The position numbers were made by a program, and so were the translations under genes. The notes beneath the pieces are model-generated. The model ran no database searches and was not told the DNA's origin. It saw only the letters and a program-made list of their open reading frames with translations. 64,000 bases of DNA. Origin: Opisthocomus hoazin (Eukaryota > Chordata > Aves > Opisthocomiformes > Opisthocomidae). Below, piece by piece: positions 50,999 through 60,487 of this stretch. Position 1 is the stretch's first letter, and every line of letters starts with the position of its first letter. Location of the stretch: positions 72,336,308 to 72,400,307 of the forward strand of contig NC_134454.1 in assembly GCF_030867145.1 (NCBI RefSeq), given 5' to 3'.

Positions 50999-51764
50999 GT
51001 ATCACACTTCTGGACGGTAACTGAAGTGTGCCACCAAAACCTTGCCTTCTCTGGAAGGGAGGCGGAAAGATGTTAAAATGCAGATGCGAGCGGTCTTCGG
51101 GACGAAGGTCCTCGTCCCGCAAGCCTCGCGCGGAACCACAGCTCCGAACTCCCTCGTCGCTTTTCCGTTTGCTTTACCGTCTGCGTGTCTGGGGTCCTGT
51201 CCTCACGGGGAGGGCAGCCCGCACCTTCGATTTCCGTTTATGTTTTTGGTTAGTTTTTTCGGTTTTTTTTTTTGTTTGTTTTTTTTTTTTTTTTAAGAGG
51301 CTCTCAGGGACACGGCGGGCGCGTGGAGCCCCTCTGCCGCGAGAGCGGGGGCACGGGGCAGGGGGCAGCGGGGAGCGGCGCTAGCGGCTGTCACCCGCCC
51401 GCTCCCCCGGGTCCAGCGCCCGCTCCCCAGGGCGGGCCGGGGCTCAGCCGGCCTCGCCGCAGTCTGGCGCCGGGGGAAATCCGGGCTCCGCCGACGGAGA
51501 TCCCGCCTGAACCCTGTCCGCTCCCCCGAAACTTTAGGAGAGAGAGGGAGCGGGACCCCGGGCTGGTAGCGCACGAGAGCTAGGAGGTTAGAACACAGCA
51601 AGCATGCAGGCACGGCAACAAAGGCACCTTCTCCACCGCCCGGGTGAAGTCCGGCTCTCCCGCAGCTCGCCTGCCGGAGGCGGCTTCGCGACAGACAGCA
51701 CATTTATTCCGACAACGGTAAAAATTTCCGCCTTACTTTTTGGTGGGTCTCCCATGTCTCCCAT
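41364..51764 (-). CDS. ISL1: ISL1, LIM-homeodomain transcription factor Islet-1 (6 coding exons)
   Basis: ISL1 is a nuclear DNA-binding regulator required for motor and sensory neurons, pancreatic islet cells, second-heart-field progenitors and hindlimb initiation. The joined exons on the minus strand are 51764-51737, 50807-50618, 47582-47323, 45575-45289, 43892-43725 and 41480-41364. All introns are GT-AG and the total is 349 residues plus stop, the normal family length. Domains are LIM1 (about 17-70), LIM2 (about 79-132), homeodomain (about 181-240) and an LHX3-binding region (about 262-291) in the C-terminal half. The LIM domains bind LDB1, and ISL1 with LHX3 and LDB1 forms the motor-neuron hexamer. 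The start at 51764 gives [13 protein letters not shown] second in-frame ATG lies three codons later. No frameshift or missing key residue is seen, so the gene appears intact. ISL2, the closest paralogue, differs outside the domains; the C-terminus here matches ISL1. Confidence 0.99.
41481..43724 (-). other. ISL1: ISL1 intron 5
   Basis: A 2.24-kb GT-AG intron holds several homopolymers: plus-strand A30 at 41489-41518, A21 at 41757-41777 and T18 at 42383-42400. No exon or known repeat was recognised, and open frames within it run through the homopolymers. Confidence 0.9.
41489..41537. repeat. A30 run and GAA repeat next to exon 6 acceptor
   Basis: Thirty A are followed by five AGA/GAA triplets. 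On the gene strand this is an uninterrupted U-rich tract ending nine bases before exon 6, so it also serves as the polypyrimidine tract. Confidence 0.95.
43725..43892 (-). CDS. ISL1: ISL1 coding exon 5 (LHX3-binding region)
   Basis: The 168-nt exon runs from acceptor TTACAG (43898-43893) to donor GTAAGT (43724-43719) and encodes residues 256-311, [10 protein letters not shown] through AFQQL. It includes most of the segment (about 262-291) that binds the LIM domains of LHX3. An internal CAG at 43826-43824 is positioned to act as an alternative acceptor that would drop the first 23 residues, giving the Isl1-beta form known in other vertebrates. Confidence 0.98.
43821..43830 (-). other. ISL1: Alternative splice acceptor in exon 5 (Isl1-beta type)
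   Basis: On the gene strand CTTGCAG is followed by GCG at 43823, exactly 69 nt into exon 5. Use of this acceptor removes residues 256-278 in frame. The known Isl1-beta isoform lacks these 23 residues, so the site appears to be kept here. Usage in this species is not shown by the sequence. Confidence 0.6.
43893..45288 (-). other. ISL1: ISL1 intron 4
   Basis: A 1.4-kb GT-AG intron separates the homeodomain and LHX3-binding exons. It contains a plus-strand A15 near 44324-44338, a G18 run at 44610-44627 and an AC repeat near 44845-44862. No other features were recognised. Confidence 0.9.
44610..44627. repeat. G18 homopolymer in intron 4
   Basis: Eighteen consecutive G on the plus strand (C on the transcript) follow AACAACAAC. 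The tract can fold as a G-quadruplex on the non-transcribed complement and is prone to length change and sequencing error. Confidence 0.9.
45289..45575 (-). CDS. ISL1: ISL1 coding exon 4 (homeodomain)
   Basis: The 287-nt exon is flanked by acceptor TTACAG (45581-45576) and donor GTAAGT (45288-45283). It encodes the end of the linker and the whole homeodomain, residues about 181-240. The recognition helix contains [16 protein letters not shown] (about 223-238), with the invariant W228, F229, N231 and R233 that contact DNA at TAAT cores. It ends with a glutamine run and NDKT, in phase 0. Confidence 0.99.
45576..47322 (-). other. ISL1: ISL1 intron 3
   Basis: A 1.75-kb GT-AG intron lies between the LIM2 and homeodomain exons. 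A plus-strand T18 lies near 46483-46500, and the exon-3-proximal 0.7 kb is GC-rich. Open frames here are not related to known proteins. Confidence 0.9.
47323..47582 (-). CDS. ISL1: ISL1 coding exon 3 (LIM2 domain)
   Basis: The 260-nt exon starts after the acceptor CTCAG (47587-47583) and ends before donor GTACCG (47322). It encodes residues 73-160, starting LYGIKCAKC. Zinc ligands C79, C82, H101, C104, C107, C110, C129 and D132 are all present. The linker [20 protein letters not shown] follows. The exon is much more GC-rich than exon 2, in keeping with the local CpG-rich DNA from 46.6 to 48.8 kb. Confidence 0.98.
47583..50617 (-). other. ISL1: ISL1 intron 2
   Basis: The 3.0-kb intron is the longest in the gene. 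The half near exon 3 (47.6-48.85 kb) is CpG-rich with many C or G runs, and the half near exon 2 is AT-rich. A motif-dense stretch at about 49770-49960 is listed separately. No alternative exon is recognisable. Confidence 0.9.
49770..49960. promoter_or_regulatory. Candidate intronic enhancer with GATA and homeodomain motifs
   Basis: Within intron 2, CAGATAAGATAAGA (49861-49874) gives two tandem GATA sites. Nearby are GTCTAATTC, GGTTAATATT and GATTAAATG homeodomain-type motifs and a palindrome-like TTCGCGAA at 49810-49817. Islet cells, cardiac progenitors and motor neurons all use GATA or homeodomain inputs, so a regulatory role is plausible, but it rests on motif clustering alone. Confidence 0.3.
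50618..50807 (-). CDS. ISL1: ISL1 coding exon 2 (LIM1 domain)
   Basis: The 190-nt exon begins after a CAG acceptor (50810-50808) and ends before donor GTACGC (50617). It encodes residues 10-73. All eight zinc ligands of the first LIM domain are present: C17, C20, H39 and C42 for the first finger, and C45, C48, C67 and D70 for the second. This domain contacts LDB1 and also limits DNA binding by the homeodomain. The codon for R73 is split across the intron. Confidence 0.98.
50808..51736 (-). other. ISL1: ISL1 intron 1
   Basis: A 0.93-kb GT-AG intron. On the plus strand it contains a CT repeat (about 50948-50963) continuing into T31 (50964-50994), and a second T-rich stretch at 51263-51294. The portion at 51300-51700 is CpG-rich, continuous with the promoter island. 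Confidence 0.92.
50948..50994. repeat. CT repeat plus T31 homopolymer in intron 1
   Basis: About eight CT units run into 31 consecutive T. It lies about 140-190 nt upstream of the exon 2 acceptor on the gene strand, where it reads as A31 followed by AG repeats, so it is not the polypyrimidine tract. Confidence 0.93.
51737..51764 (-). CDS. ISL1: ISL1 coding exon 1 (start codon)
   Basis: It encodes MGDMGDPPK plus one base of the next lysine codon. The start ATG is at 51764-51762 and an in-frame second ATG at 51755-51753. The exon ends with A at 51737, followed by the donor GTAAGG (51736-51731), phase 1. The very short coding part of exon 1 is typical of ISL1. Confidence 0.98.
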
Positions 51765-52130
51765 GTCTGTAAGAGGGTGTAATGTCCACAGTGAAATGGT
51801 GTACGGTTTCGTTTTGAGACACCAAAGTGGGTTTGAGAGCTGCCGCTAAAAACAAAAATAATAAAAATAAAAATAATAAATAAAAAACCAGAAGTAGCAA
51901 CGACAAAAGAGAAAAAAAAAAAGAAACTCGAAACGAAAAAAAAAAAGAAAAAAAAAGCACAAAAAGCAAAGCAAAACACCACCGGCGCGGGAGACGCTGT
52001 CAGGAGAGAGAGAGCGAGCAGGGGGCGCGCGGGGCGGCGCGGGGTCCGGCCGCGCGACAGCTGCGCGGGGTCCGCGCGGTGCCCGCGCGGGGTCGGTGCG
52101 CGGCGGCGGTGCCGGGCCGGGCGCTGTCGG
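51765..52130 (-). other. ISL1: ISL1 5' UTR (approximate)
   Basis: This sequence lies between the start codon and the probable transcription start. On the gene strand it is GC-rich at first, then carries a T-rich tract of about 110 nt (plus-strand A-rich 51848-51968) that ends TTTTTAG at 51846. Then come about 80 nt leading to the ATG. The T-rich tract and final AG look like a splice acceptor, so an unspliced U-rich leader and a 5' UTR intron are both possible. Confidence 0.5.
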
Positions 52131-52300
52131 CTCGGGCGCTCGCCTCGCCCTTATCTCTTACTCAAACTTCTCTGCTCCAACTCAGCCCGCTCGCCATTGG
52201 CCTGACGTCATGCGGCGGGGACGTCACGCCCGCGCGGCGCCCATTGGCTGCGGGCGCGCGCGGCGCGGCGGTGCCCATTACCATATCCCGGCGGCGGGCG
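52131..52300 (-). promoter_or_regulatory. ISL1: ISL1 core promoter candidate
   Basis: About 430-480 bp upstream of the ATG lie two inverted CCAAT boxes (plus-strand ATTGG at 52196-52200 and 52243-52247). They bracket a full CRE TGACGTCA (52203-52210) and a second CRE-like GACGTCAC (52220-52227). All sit in CpG-rich DNA. This NF-Y plus CREB/ATF arrangement is typical of TATA-less CpG-island promoters. Transcription would begin roughly 40-100 bp downstream, near 52130-52160. A weak AT-rich AGATAAGG lies at about 52151-52158. Confidence 0.6.
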
Positions 52301-52344
52301 GCGCGGCGGGCCCGGCCCGAGCGCCCGGGGGGAGCGGCTCCCCG

Positions 52345-52376
52345 CCCCGCTCCCGCGCCCCGCTCCCGCGCCCCGC
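52345..52376. repeat. 13-bp GC-rich tandem repeat in the promoter island
   Basis: The unit CCCCGCTCCCGCG occurs twice in tandem, followed by a partial third copy, about 100 bp upstream of the CCAAT/CRE cluster. It resembles Sp/KLF-type GC boxes. Confidence 0.6.
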
Positions 52377-54879
52377 TGCGCGCCGCCGGCTTGGCCTCCG
52401 CCGGGACCGCGCACCGCTTCCGCGCGCACCGCGTATTGATTGTTATTGTTTCTGGGGGGGGGGTTCGCCCAGCCGTCCCCTTCCCCAACGCTCGCCTTTC
52501 CCAGGCGGGAGCCGCTGCTGCAGTTCGCCCGGGAGGAGCTGCCCTGGGCGGGGAGGGGGGCACCCGCCTTCGCCCTCCACCCTCCTCCTCCTCTCTTATA
52601 GTCCCGGGCAAAAGCTCCGCGCGCTTCCGACAGGCGCGAGGGCGGAGAAGGTACAAAGATTTGTCTTGAAGCTTCTCTCAGCGCTCTCCTCCGTTCTATT
52701 TATGTTTCCCGGTCCCTTTTAGGTCCTTTTCCCTTCTCCCGCCACCCCCCCCCCCCCGCCCCAGTCTGTGAATGGAAGGGCATCCTGTGTTTAGACAGTT
52801 TCGTGGGTTGGCCGGGAACGGGAATTCGCGGGGAAAAGTGAGGAACTGCTGCCTTTCCCCGTCTAGAATAACTTAAAATCATTATTAGAGAAAAGAAGAG
52901 AGAGAGATACAGGCGGCAGAAGATGCGGGCTTAGCCGTTGCGCGGTCCCGCGGCGCTACTCCGCAGAGGGCAGCCGGGACCGGAGACCCGCGGCCGGGCG
53001 CGGTGTGGTGCGGTGTCCCCGGCTGCGCACCGCCTCCCGCAGCATCCCCCCCCCCCCCCAACACCGCCCTCAGCCCGGCGGGCCGTTATCTGTAAGCCTC
53101 CCGCACCCGGCAGAAGGCGGCTTCCCCGCGGGCAGGGTATTCTTTGTGTCCGTCTCCGCGGGGCAGGCTGCGCTGGGGCTGCGCGGTGCCTCCCGCCTGC
53201 CCACACCAAACCCCCCTGAGTGCGCCCCCCCCGTCTAAAACATCCCTTTTGGGTTTGTTCGGATCTCGTTTCGGGTTGTGTTCCGCTCGGGCTGTCACAC
53301 CGCCCTCGCCAGCGTGGTGTACACGTGCCCGCCAATCGCTACCCATCAGGAAAGTATTTTTTTTGTTTTCAGAGCCCTGATTTTTTCCAGCAGGCAGCCG
53401 AGCCTGGGTGAAGGGGAGGCAAAGCCAGAGTCGCTCGGCGTGTCTTCCCGCGGGGAAACCGGGTTGCAATGAATGAGCCGAAAAAAAAGTTCTGAAACTG
53501 GCGTTCGCTGCGGAGACAGCTGCGGAACGACGGACCGGCTCCGCACCCTGACTCCGCTCGCAGGATGTTTCCCTTCCCGAAGCTGAGGGAGCGAACACAC
53601 CCTCCAGCTGCGTTTCAGGGAAGGAGCGGGACCCAGCGCTGCCACTTGTAGACATAACCGAGCTGCCTTGGAGCGATCTCCAGATAACGTCGGGAGGTAA
53701 AGACACGGCTGTAAACACCACGCACACACACACACACGCACACAGAGTTACTTTACATATTCGACGTTCATATAAACAGCGGAAAAGGCTGCTCTGCCAG
53801 GCGATCGCTTCTGCACCCCAGAAACTGGCGACGCACATCTGCGCGGGGGTGTTTATGTGCGTGCGTGTATACACGTACATATCTACAGGAGAACAGGTCC
53901 AGGTACGCCGCACAGCGCCGTGTGTCAGCCGGGCGCACCGAGGGGCGGCTGTCGGCAGCCTCCGCTGCCGCTGGCAGCCCCGCGCAGCCTGACACGCGCC
54001 GTCGGTAGCGGCCAGTTTCACCCACGCCGACCCGGGCTGCGGTGCCTCTCGCCGGGGCAGGGGGCCCCCCGCCGTGCCCTCCCCCACCCCGCCGCCCGCC
54101 CCGCCGGGCCGCGGTGCCGCGCCCGGCCTGCGCCTGGGGGGGGGGCGCCCTCCCCGGGGGCAGCGTCCCGGGCCCGGCCTCTCCCCTCGCGGGCGGCGCG
54201 CGGGCGGCGGCGGCGACCTCTGCTGGCCTAGGGGCGACCGTCCGCGGCCGAGCGCGGCGGTGGGCGCGCCTCTGGGCTTTTGTGGCTTTTTCCGCCCGGT
54301 TCTCAGCGAACGTCGCCCTCCCTGCCCCGCGCCGGGAGCGCCGAGACCACCCTCCGCTGCCCCCGCCCCCCCCCGGGGTGACCTGCGGGATGGAGAAAGG
54401 TCCCGGTCATTAAATAATGATAATAAAGATAGTGAAAAAAAAAACCCTCAAAAAGTCATCCCAGCGACTGAGGGAAAAGAACCGCAGATTTTGTGGGAGA
54501 GCCCGAAACGCGAAAGGTGTTTCTCCGTACCGCGTCCTACGCCCATTTCCCTGCGGAGGTTTGCGCTTCTGCTGCGAATGTGGCCCGATTGACCCCCCAC
54601 CCCCACCCCTACTCGGAAATAACGCGCCGCCACACCTTTGTTCGGAGATAATTCAGCCCGGGTTTAATCCTCCTAACCCCCACCCCCAACTTTTGGGGTT
54701 TTAACGTCTACTTCTGCGAGAGCAGATCGCATTTTCAGCCTGATCTTTGCAAACGACGTGCAACGAGCGAGAAACCTGTCTCCGCCCCGGCAAACCGGGA
54801 CTGGGAAGAAAAGGAGGGCTTTGATCAAGGTTTTTTTCTCCCCCCCGCCCGCCCCCCCCCCCATGCTACTGGTTTGCTT

Positions 54880-55110
54880 ACTGTGTATTCGATTCGCGTT
54901 CCCAGGAAGGCGAAGCTCTATATTTAGCCAGCGTCAGAATCGGGTTTAAGGGAGTGGAATAATGAGTGGAACTGCCAGTTCCAATGAATAAGGTGTTCAG
55001 AGAAAAACCCTGCCGAAGGATTTCTCTTTTATGATATCAATATACGCATGAATGGGAAGACATAAAACTTGATTTGTAGATATCTGAGACACTTCCGAAA
55101 ACACACGTTA
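54880..55110. promoter_or_regulatory. Candidate upstream regulatory element with MEF2-type site
   Basis: An AT-richer island within the CpG-rich upstream region contains CTATATTTAG (54918-54927), a perfect fit to the MEF2 consensus YTAWWWWTAR. It also holds the imperfect palindrome GGAACTGCCAGTTCC (54968-54982) flanked by GGAATAATG and CCAATGAATAAGG. It lies about 3.1 kb upstream of the start codon. A muscle or heart-progenitor enhancer is conceivable, since ISL1 acts in the second heart field, but conservation has not been tested. Confidence 0.35.
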
Positions 55111-57486
55111 ATTTTGTTTTTTTTCTCTGTTTGTTTTTTTCTTTCTTCCCCCTATCTTATTTATTTACTTTTGGGGAGGGGACTGGGGGACCCAGCTAAA
55201 AGTCGGTGGCTCTGCACAGCGATCAATGGCTTTCATCACTTCGAGGGGCTCAGATGAGATTATATGCGTTCGAGGGAAGGGAAGGGAGAAGAAAAAATCC
55301 CAAACCCCAAACTGACGGCTGCCTTTAACCCTTTCCGTCCCGTAAAGAACAACTGTCCCGAGTTTGCTCAGTAGCGAAAACTAGGACGGCTTCTCGAAGG
55401 GGGGGGGGAAAGAACCGGCCTTGGAAGGTGACTGCAGAGGTAGCGCGGGTTGCGGAAGCGGGGCAGCGTGCGGGGTGGGCTGGATGCCCTGGTCGGTCCA
55501 GGATGGGGCAGCACCGGGCTGCGGCGGCCGAACCCCAGGTGCGAAGCAGGCAGCAGGGGGTCCCCGCCGGGCCCTTGGCCCTCACCATCGCGGGGCTCAG
55601 ACCCGGGGATGGGAGCGCGGGGTGGGGGGGGTGGGGTCCCCACGCACGCCGCGGCTCCGGCTCCCGCGGGGAGGGCTGGCTCTGCCCCGCGGCATCGCGG
55701 GGGGCTCAGCGCAGCCTCGGCCGAACGGCTCTTGCCCTCAGCCCCGGGTCGAAACCTCTCCTGAGGAGCTTCGGAGCGGTGTGCGAGGAGGGTCCGTGTC
55801 TGGGCTCCCGGAGGTTCTGGTTTCCCCTCGCTGCCTTGAGGGATGCAGGCAGGAGACCGGGGCCGAGCCTGCCGAGAGGCGAAAGGGGCTTCGCGCAGGG
55901 AAACAGCGCAGCCAGGAAACCAGTCACGAAATGTGTTAGCTGCTCCGGGGTGTAGGCTTTGACTCATCTAGAGGTGTGGGATCTTTAATCTTCAAGTTTT
56001 AGCTACTGTATGTGAGGGAGAAATGTACCGTAACAACACTAAATCTATTAAAACACAAGAAAACCTGTCAGCGGGCTTCTGAGCGCCCAGGAAGCTTTCG
56101 TGACTTTAATAATACGATTTAGCTTATTACATCGCGCTACCTCTCAAAAAAAAAACCGACACCACCCAAAAACAAAGCGTCTTTCGCCTCCCGGAGGCTC
56201 CTCGGAGGGCACAGGACCCGCCGGCGGCACCGGCCCCGCTTTGATCCGGACGGCGATAAACGGGAAAACGGGCACTCTGTACCGGGGAGTGCAGGCAGGG
56301 CAGCAAGGTCTCTGGCAGCCGGGGGAAAGCGAACTCCCCGACATTCTGCGGGAGGGGAAAATCCCCCGAGGACGCTCAGCAGGCGGTGGAGCGCGGGTCG
56401 GTCGGGCCCAGGGCTGGAGAAGCCCGGTGTTCTCCCCAGCCCGGTGCCGCCCGGCCCCGGCGGCGGCAGACGGGGGCGCAGACGAGGGGCGAGGAGGGTC
56501 GGGGGTATTTATTGCTTTAAACTTTCCCCTTTGTTATCTCCCCCGTGTCAGGAAGTGTTCGAGGACAGGAAATACGGCGGCGATTTCGTCTCCGGGGTGA
56601 ACAGAAATCTCCGGGCAGCGAGGGAGTTTAAGGCCCCGCTTTTCCAGTGCCAGCTCTGGCGGGGGTCCCGCCGAGGGGTGGGGGTTGGGGGGGACCAGGC
56701 CCTTTCGTTCTCCCCGCGGGCCGTGGGAGGCCGAGGGGGAGGCAGCGACCCGACCCTGCGCCCGAAAGGCGCCCGGCCCACGTCGGGGGACGAACCGCAG
56801 GGAGCGGGGGGGATGCGGAGGAGCGGGAAAACTCCTGTCCCCCATGAGCCTGTCTTGCCACGAGCGTACGTGGGGGACACCTTACTCGCATCCCCTCGTA
56901 AAGAGGCTCCTTCCCACTGGGAATTCGCCTGGCTGCCATAACCTCGAGCAGCGTCCCCGCTCAGCGCTACTACAACGGTCGCTTCGTCAGGAAAAGAGCC
57001 CAGACCTCCAGATCTGGAAAGTAAAAAAAAAAAACAACAAACAAAAAAAAGCAAAAGCCCCCAGATCCTCACCTAAATAATTAATTACATCCTCCTCATC
57101 AACAACAGCGAGACTACCCGCGACAGCAGGAGTAGCAGCCCGGGCGGTGCCGTCGGGGCCCGCTGGCCGCGAGAGGCTGCGGGGCCGCAGAGAGCCGCCC
57201 GCTCCCCGCCCCCGGCCCCGGCCCGAGGGCAGCCGGCAGCCCGCCCTCCCCCTCCGCCCCCGGCCTCGGGCTGCCGGTGGGACCGCCCCGGCGCCCGGGG
57301 AGGCTGCGGGGAGAGCCGCGACCCCTCCCCGGTGCGGGCGGCACCAGGTGCCGAGCGGAGGGCTCTGGGCGGGCGAGCGAAGGGTCCTTCCCGCAGGGGC
57401 AGCGACGGGGCCGCCGCCCTCCCGACCCGCCCCCGAGCGTCCCGCCGGCTCGGAGCAGTGCCCGGTGGTCCCCCCAGGGCCTCACT

Positions 57487-57512
57487 CCCCCCCCCCCCCC
57501 CCCCCCCCCCCC
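57487..57512. repeat. C26 homopolymer
   Basis: Twenty-six consecutive C lie in the outermost CpG-rich block, within about 430 bp of C/G-rich sequence. The G strand could form quadruplexes, and the assembled length may be unreliable. Confidence 0.92.
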
Positions 57513-58335
57513 GCGCCTCGTTGGCCCTCGTAGCAGGGCTTGAAGGGGCGCAAAAAATCCCAGCAACGTCCAGAGACGGCGGCGAGGGCGAAATAACGCC
57601 GAGTACAGCGACTAGCAGAAAGTTCAGTTCGGCGGTTGGTAGCGGATCACTTGTCTGGCGGGCAGTGATATGCCTGAGACGTGTCAGGGGATATACCACC
57701 CATCTTTGGTCTTTACGGGGTACATTTACTGCTTCCTAAAAGAGCACAGTAAAATGGACAGCCGCAACCTGAAAAAAAAAAAGAGTTCATTTCAAAAACT
57801 CACAGAATTATCTGCGTGGGTGTTAGACAGGTCAACTAGCCAAAGAGAGATGATACGTGTAAACACAGAATGAGGCCTTGTTAAATCAGCCATTATTGCT
57901 TAGATCTCTAAAACGAATCTTGCAAAATTAACGACCAAAGAAGAGGCAGGGAGACCCAAAAGGAGACGAAGTCTAAACAGGGAACAATTAGAACTCAGTG
58001 TACACAAATACTGCAAGTTCAGTGTGCTTACATGAACATCCCTGCACACAGTTTAATGTACTTGTTCTGGGGACAGGCCGCCTCACTACAACAGGAAAAA
58101 GCAAAAACAACCGAGCCAAAATACGAAATCCTTGACAAGATTTGCATAATGCCAACCCTGCGGGTTACAAAGCTGCAGACACAAACTTGTTAAAGTGGCT
58201 ACATACAAAATAGGAGAATTCTGAGTGAAAGTAGTGCAATCAGCATGTTGGAAGGACGAATTAAAGATGGACCATGACCCTTTGTACAATCATTTCCCAT
58301 GCATGAAAGCAAAAGAAAGGGGTGGGGGGTGTGCT

Positions 58336-58372
58336 ATGTGTTGTCCACTGTTAATTGGTCTCTGTTTTGAAC
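58336..58372 (+). repeat. Dispersed repeat copy A
   Basis: ATGTGTTGTCCACTGTT, two differing bases around AATT, then GGTCTCTGTTTTGAAC. It matches copy B at 60450-60487 at all but two positions plus one inserted C. Flanking sequences are unrelated. Confidence 0.7.
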
Positions 58373-60449
58373 AGGAGCAAATAAAAGCCATCAATAAACC
58401 ATAAATCTTACATTAAGAACAAGTACGCACAACTTAAGGCTTAACATTTCTTCCCACTAGTGGGACATGTGCCATCCATTACGTACGAAGATGAAAGGCA
58501 GATCACACAATACAGTCATACTGGGCTATATACATATAAAGATAAAAAGACAATCAGAGTATTAATGCAATGGATATCACTAATACATGTCTTACACATT
58601 TGTAAAGTTCATCTGGCGCGTATAATTATTAAAGCTACTTGTAGTTTCCTTTGTATTGCTTGGAATCCTGCGTTCAGCCCCATCTCATGAAAAGAAATGT
58701 ATGATGAGTTAGCGTAGCAAGAGCTTGAGCTGCCTGTTGTCTTTCGTTCTCTTTCTCTGTAGGGTGTGTATTTCTGCCTGTAGGGTGATTTGCATCCACA
58801 TATTGCGACTTTTCCAACTCTATCGCACACAGCTTCTGTTTTTCTGTGTAAACAAACACATACAGGGTGAACATCTGAAGGCCCTGCAAGTACAGTGTGT
58901 AATTTAACAGTTTCACTGCCAAATATATCTATTGCAGAAGAGGAATTTTAAAATGTTATCGTCTTCCCGTCTGCGCATATGACGGACCTGAACTGCAGAT
59001 GGGAGGAAATCTGATGTCTTTCTGACGATTTTCCAGTTTGCCTGTAGATTGTGTTACGCACTGATCCACTTGGTTTCATGAAAGGTTGGAAAGCAAAGAA
59101 AGTTTCTTTGGAGGAGGTAGGCTGGTAAATGCGTTCTAGCCCCAGGACTGTACTTGATGATGTGTACTCTGGGCAAGTGCAATCAGTAAAGAGGCTGTGT
59201 CATTCCCACTGTTGTCAAGCACACCAAGTTGAAAGGGGGACCTTGGAAAGAGGTGAGATATGACCTGGTCTGAAGACCGTATGCATTTGTCCCATGTGGT
59301 AGTACAAAATCTCTGTGCGAGGGGTGACTATGGCAAAGGGAAGGAGGGCTAGGGAAAATATAAAAAAAGCTGAATGTGGTGGTAGGGATAGGAGAACCAT
59401 AAGCAAAAACATACGGAGGAATAAGTGGAACTACAGAGAGGCAGAGGTGAGAGAAATGTTTAAAAAGTTGAGTGCAGTGCCACGGGGAACTGAGAAAATA
59501 AGGAAGAAGGAAAGAAACTGAAGAAGAAAAGAATGTAAAGGAAAGAACACAGCACAATGAGCAATGAAGAGAGGGAAGATGGAAGTAGGACAAGAAAAGA
59601 CAAAGAGAGCTTCTTTCTTGGAGGTTCTGTGTGTGTGTTTGTGTTTGACACTCAGGTTGTGACAAATCAGATACTGCCACCTATGGCAATGATTTGGCAC
59701 TTGACAGCAAAATTTATCCAGTCTCTCTCACAATAATATTTTGCTGTTAGGGCTACAATTATTCTTAATATATTTGGCAAAAAGTGGTTATGTTTATATT
59801 AATTGTAACATCGCAAGTGTTTAATTATTTTTCACTCTTGGATTTGCATACTATTTCTTTCTCCTGAGAAAGAAAATGCTTTTTTTTGATTGCGTGTTCA
59901 AAAAAACATTGCTCCTTGAAAAGAAAGTACACCTCCCCCTAGCCAAACCTCCCTCCCCAGGATCTCCTTCTCGCTCTCTAACTCCTCTAGGTCAAAGAGT
60001 ATCCCTGCTCCACATATGTGCAGAAACTAGCAGGCCTATAAAAACTTGATGTGAGTCAGCAGTGCTCCATAAAAGGTCAACTACAGCTGAATCAAGCTAC
60101 TCTTAAAAGGCATCTACCACAGAGAAGAAATATGAGACAGACAGGAACAGTATAGAAAGAGATAGGTATTAATCAGAGCAAAAGACAGAAGGCAAAGAAC
60201 GGAAAATTCTGCCAAGCCTTAATACTTTTCCACTACTATGTTCAACAATGCCTGTATACCCTACACAGGCAGACTGGATAAGGTTGGGTTGATCTTAGCT
60301 ATGCAAAAAGAAGCAGCTGTCAACTGTGGCACATGGCAGATGGAGAATTCTTATCAGATTTTTTCAAACCTGAAATTACTTTTGTTTTCATTTAGAAATT
60401 GAATTGCTGTGTGACATTAGAAGCCCTGATACTGGCACCACATGTTACG

Positions 60450-60487
60450 ATGTGTTGTCCACTGTTTGTTGGTCTCTGTTTTCGAAC
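60450..60487 (+). repeat. Dispersed repeat copy B
   Basis: ATGTGTTGTCCACTGTT, then TGTT, then GGTCTCTGTTTTCGAAC. It is the partner of copy A about 2.1 kb away, in the same orientation. The family was not recognised. Confidence 0.7.

Larger units (their letters stand above)
52301..57640. promoter_or_regulatory. CpG-rich region upstream of ISL1
   Basis: About 5 kb of mostly CpG-rich DNA extends upstream of the ISL1 promoter. Its AT-richer gaps are at about 54400-54480, 54880-55320 and 55960-56160. Many long open frames appear on both strands, including a 333-codon minus-strand frame at 53086-54087 that opens with GTG. None shows a known domain, and they overlap each other, so none is called. 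In mammals a divergent noncoding transcript (ISL1-DT) starts next to ISL1; an equivalent on the plus strand here is possible but not demonstrable. Confidence 0.6.

Noticed and set aside
53086..54087. 333-codon minus-strand frame upstream of ISL1
   Set aside because: It opens with GTG rather than ATG, includes translated CA-repeat (Cys-Val run), overlaps other long frames on both strands in GC-rich DNA and shows no domain.
59183..59680. 165-codon minus-strand frame with leucine/phenylalanine/serine-rich product
   Set aside because: It reads the complement of a purine-rich tract, which lacks stops by composition; no signal, domain or conservation is visible.
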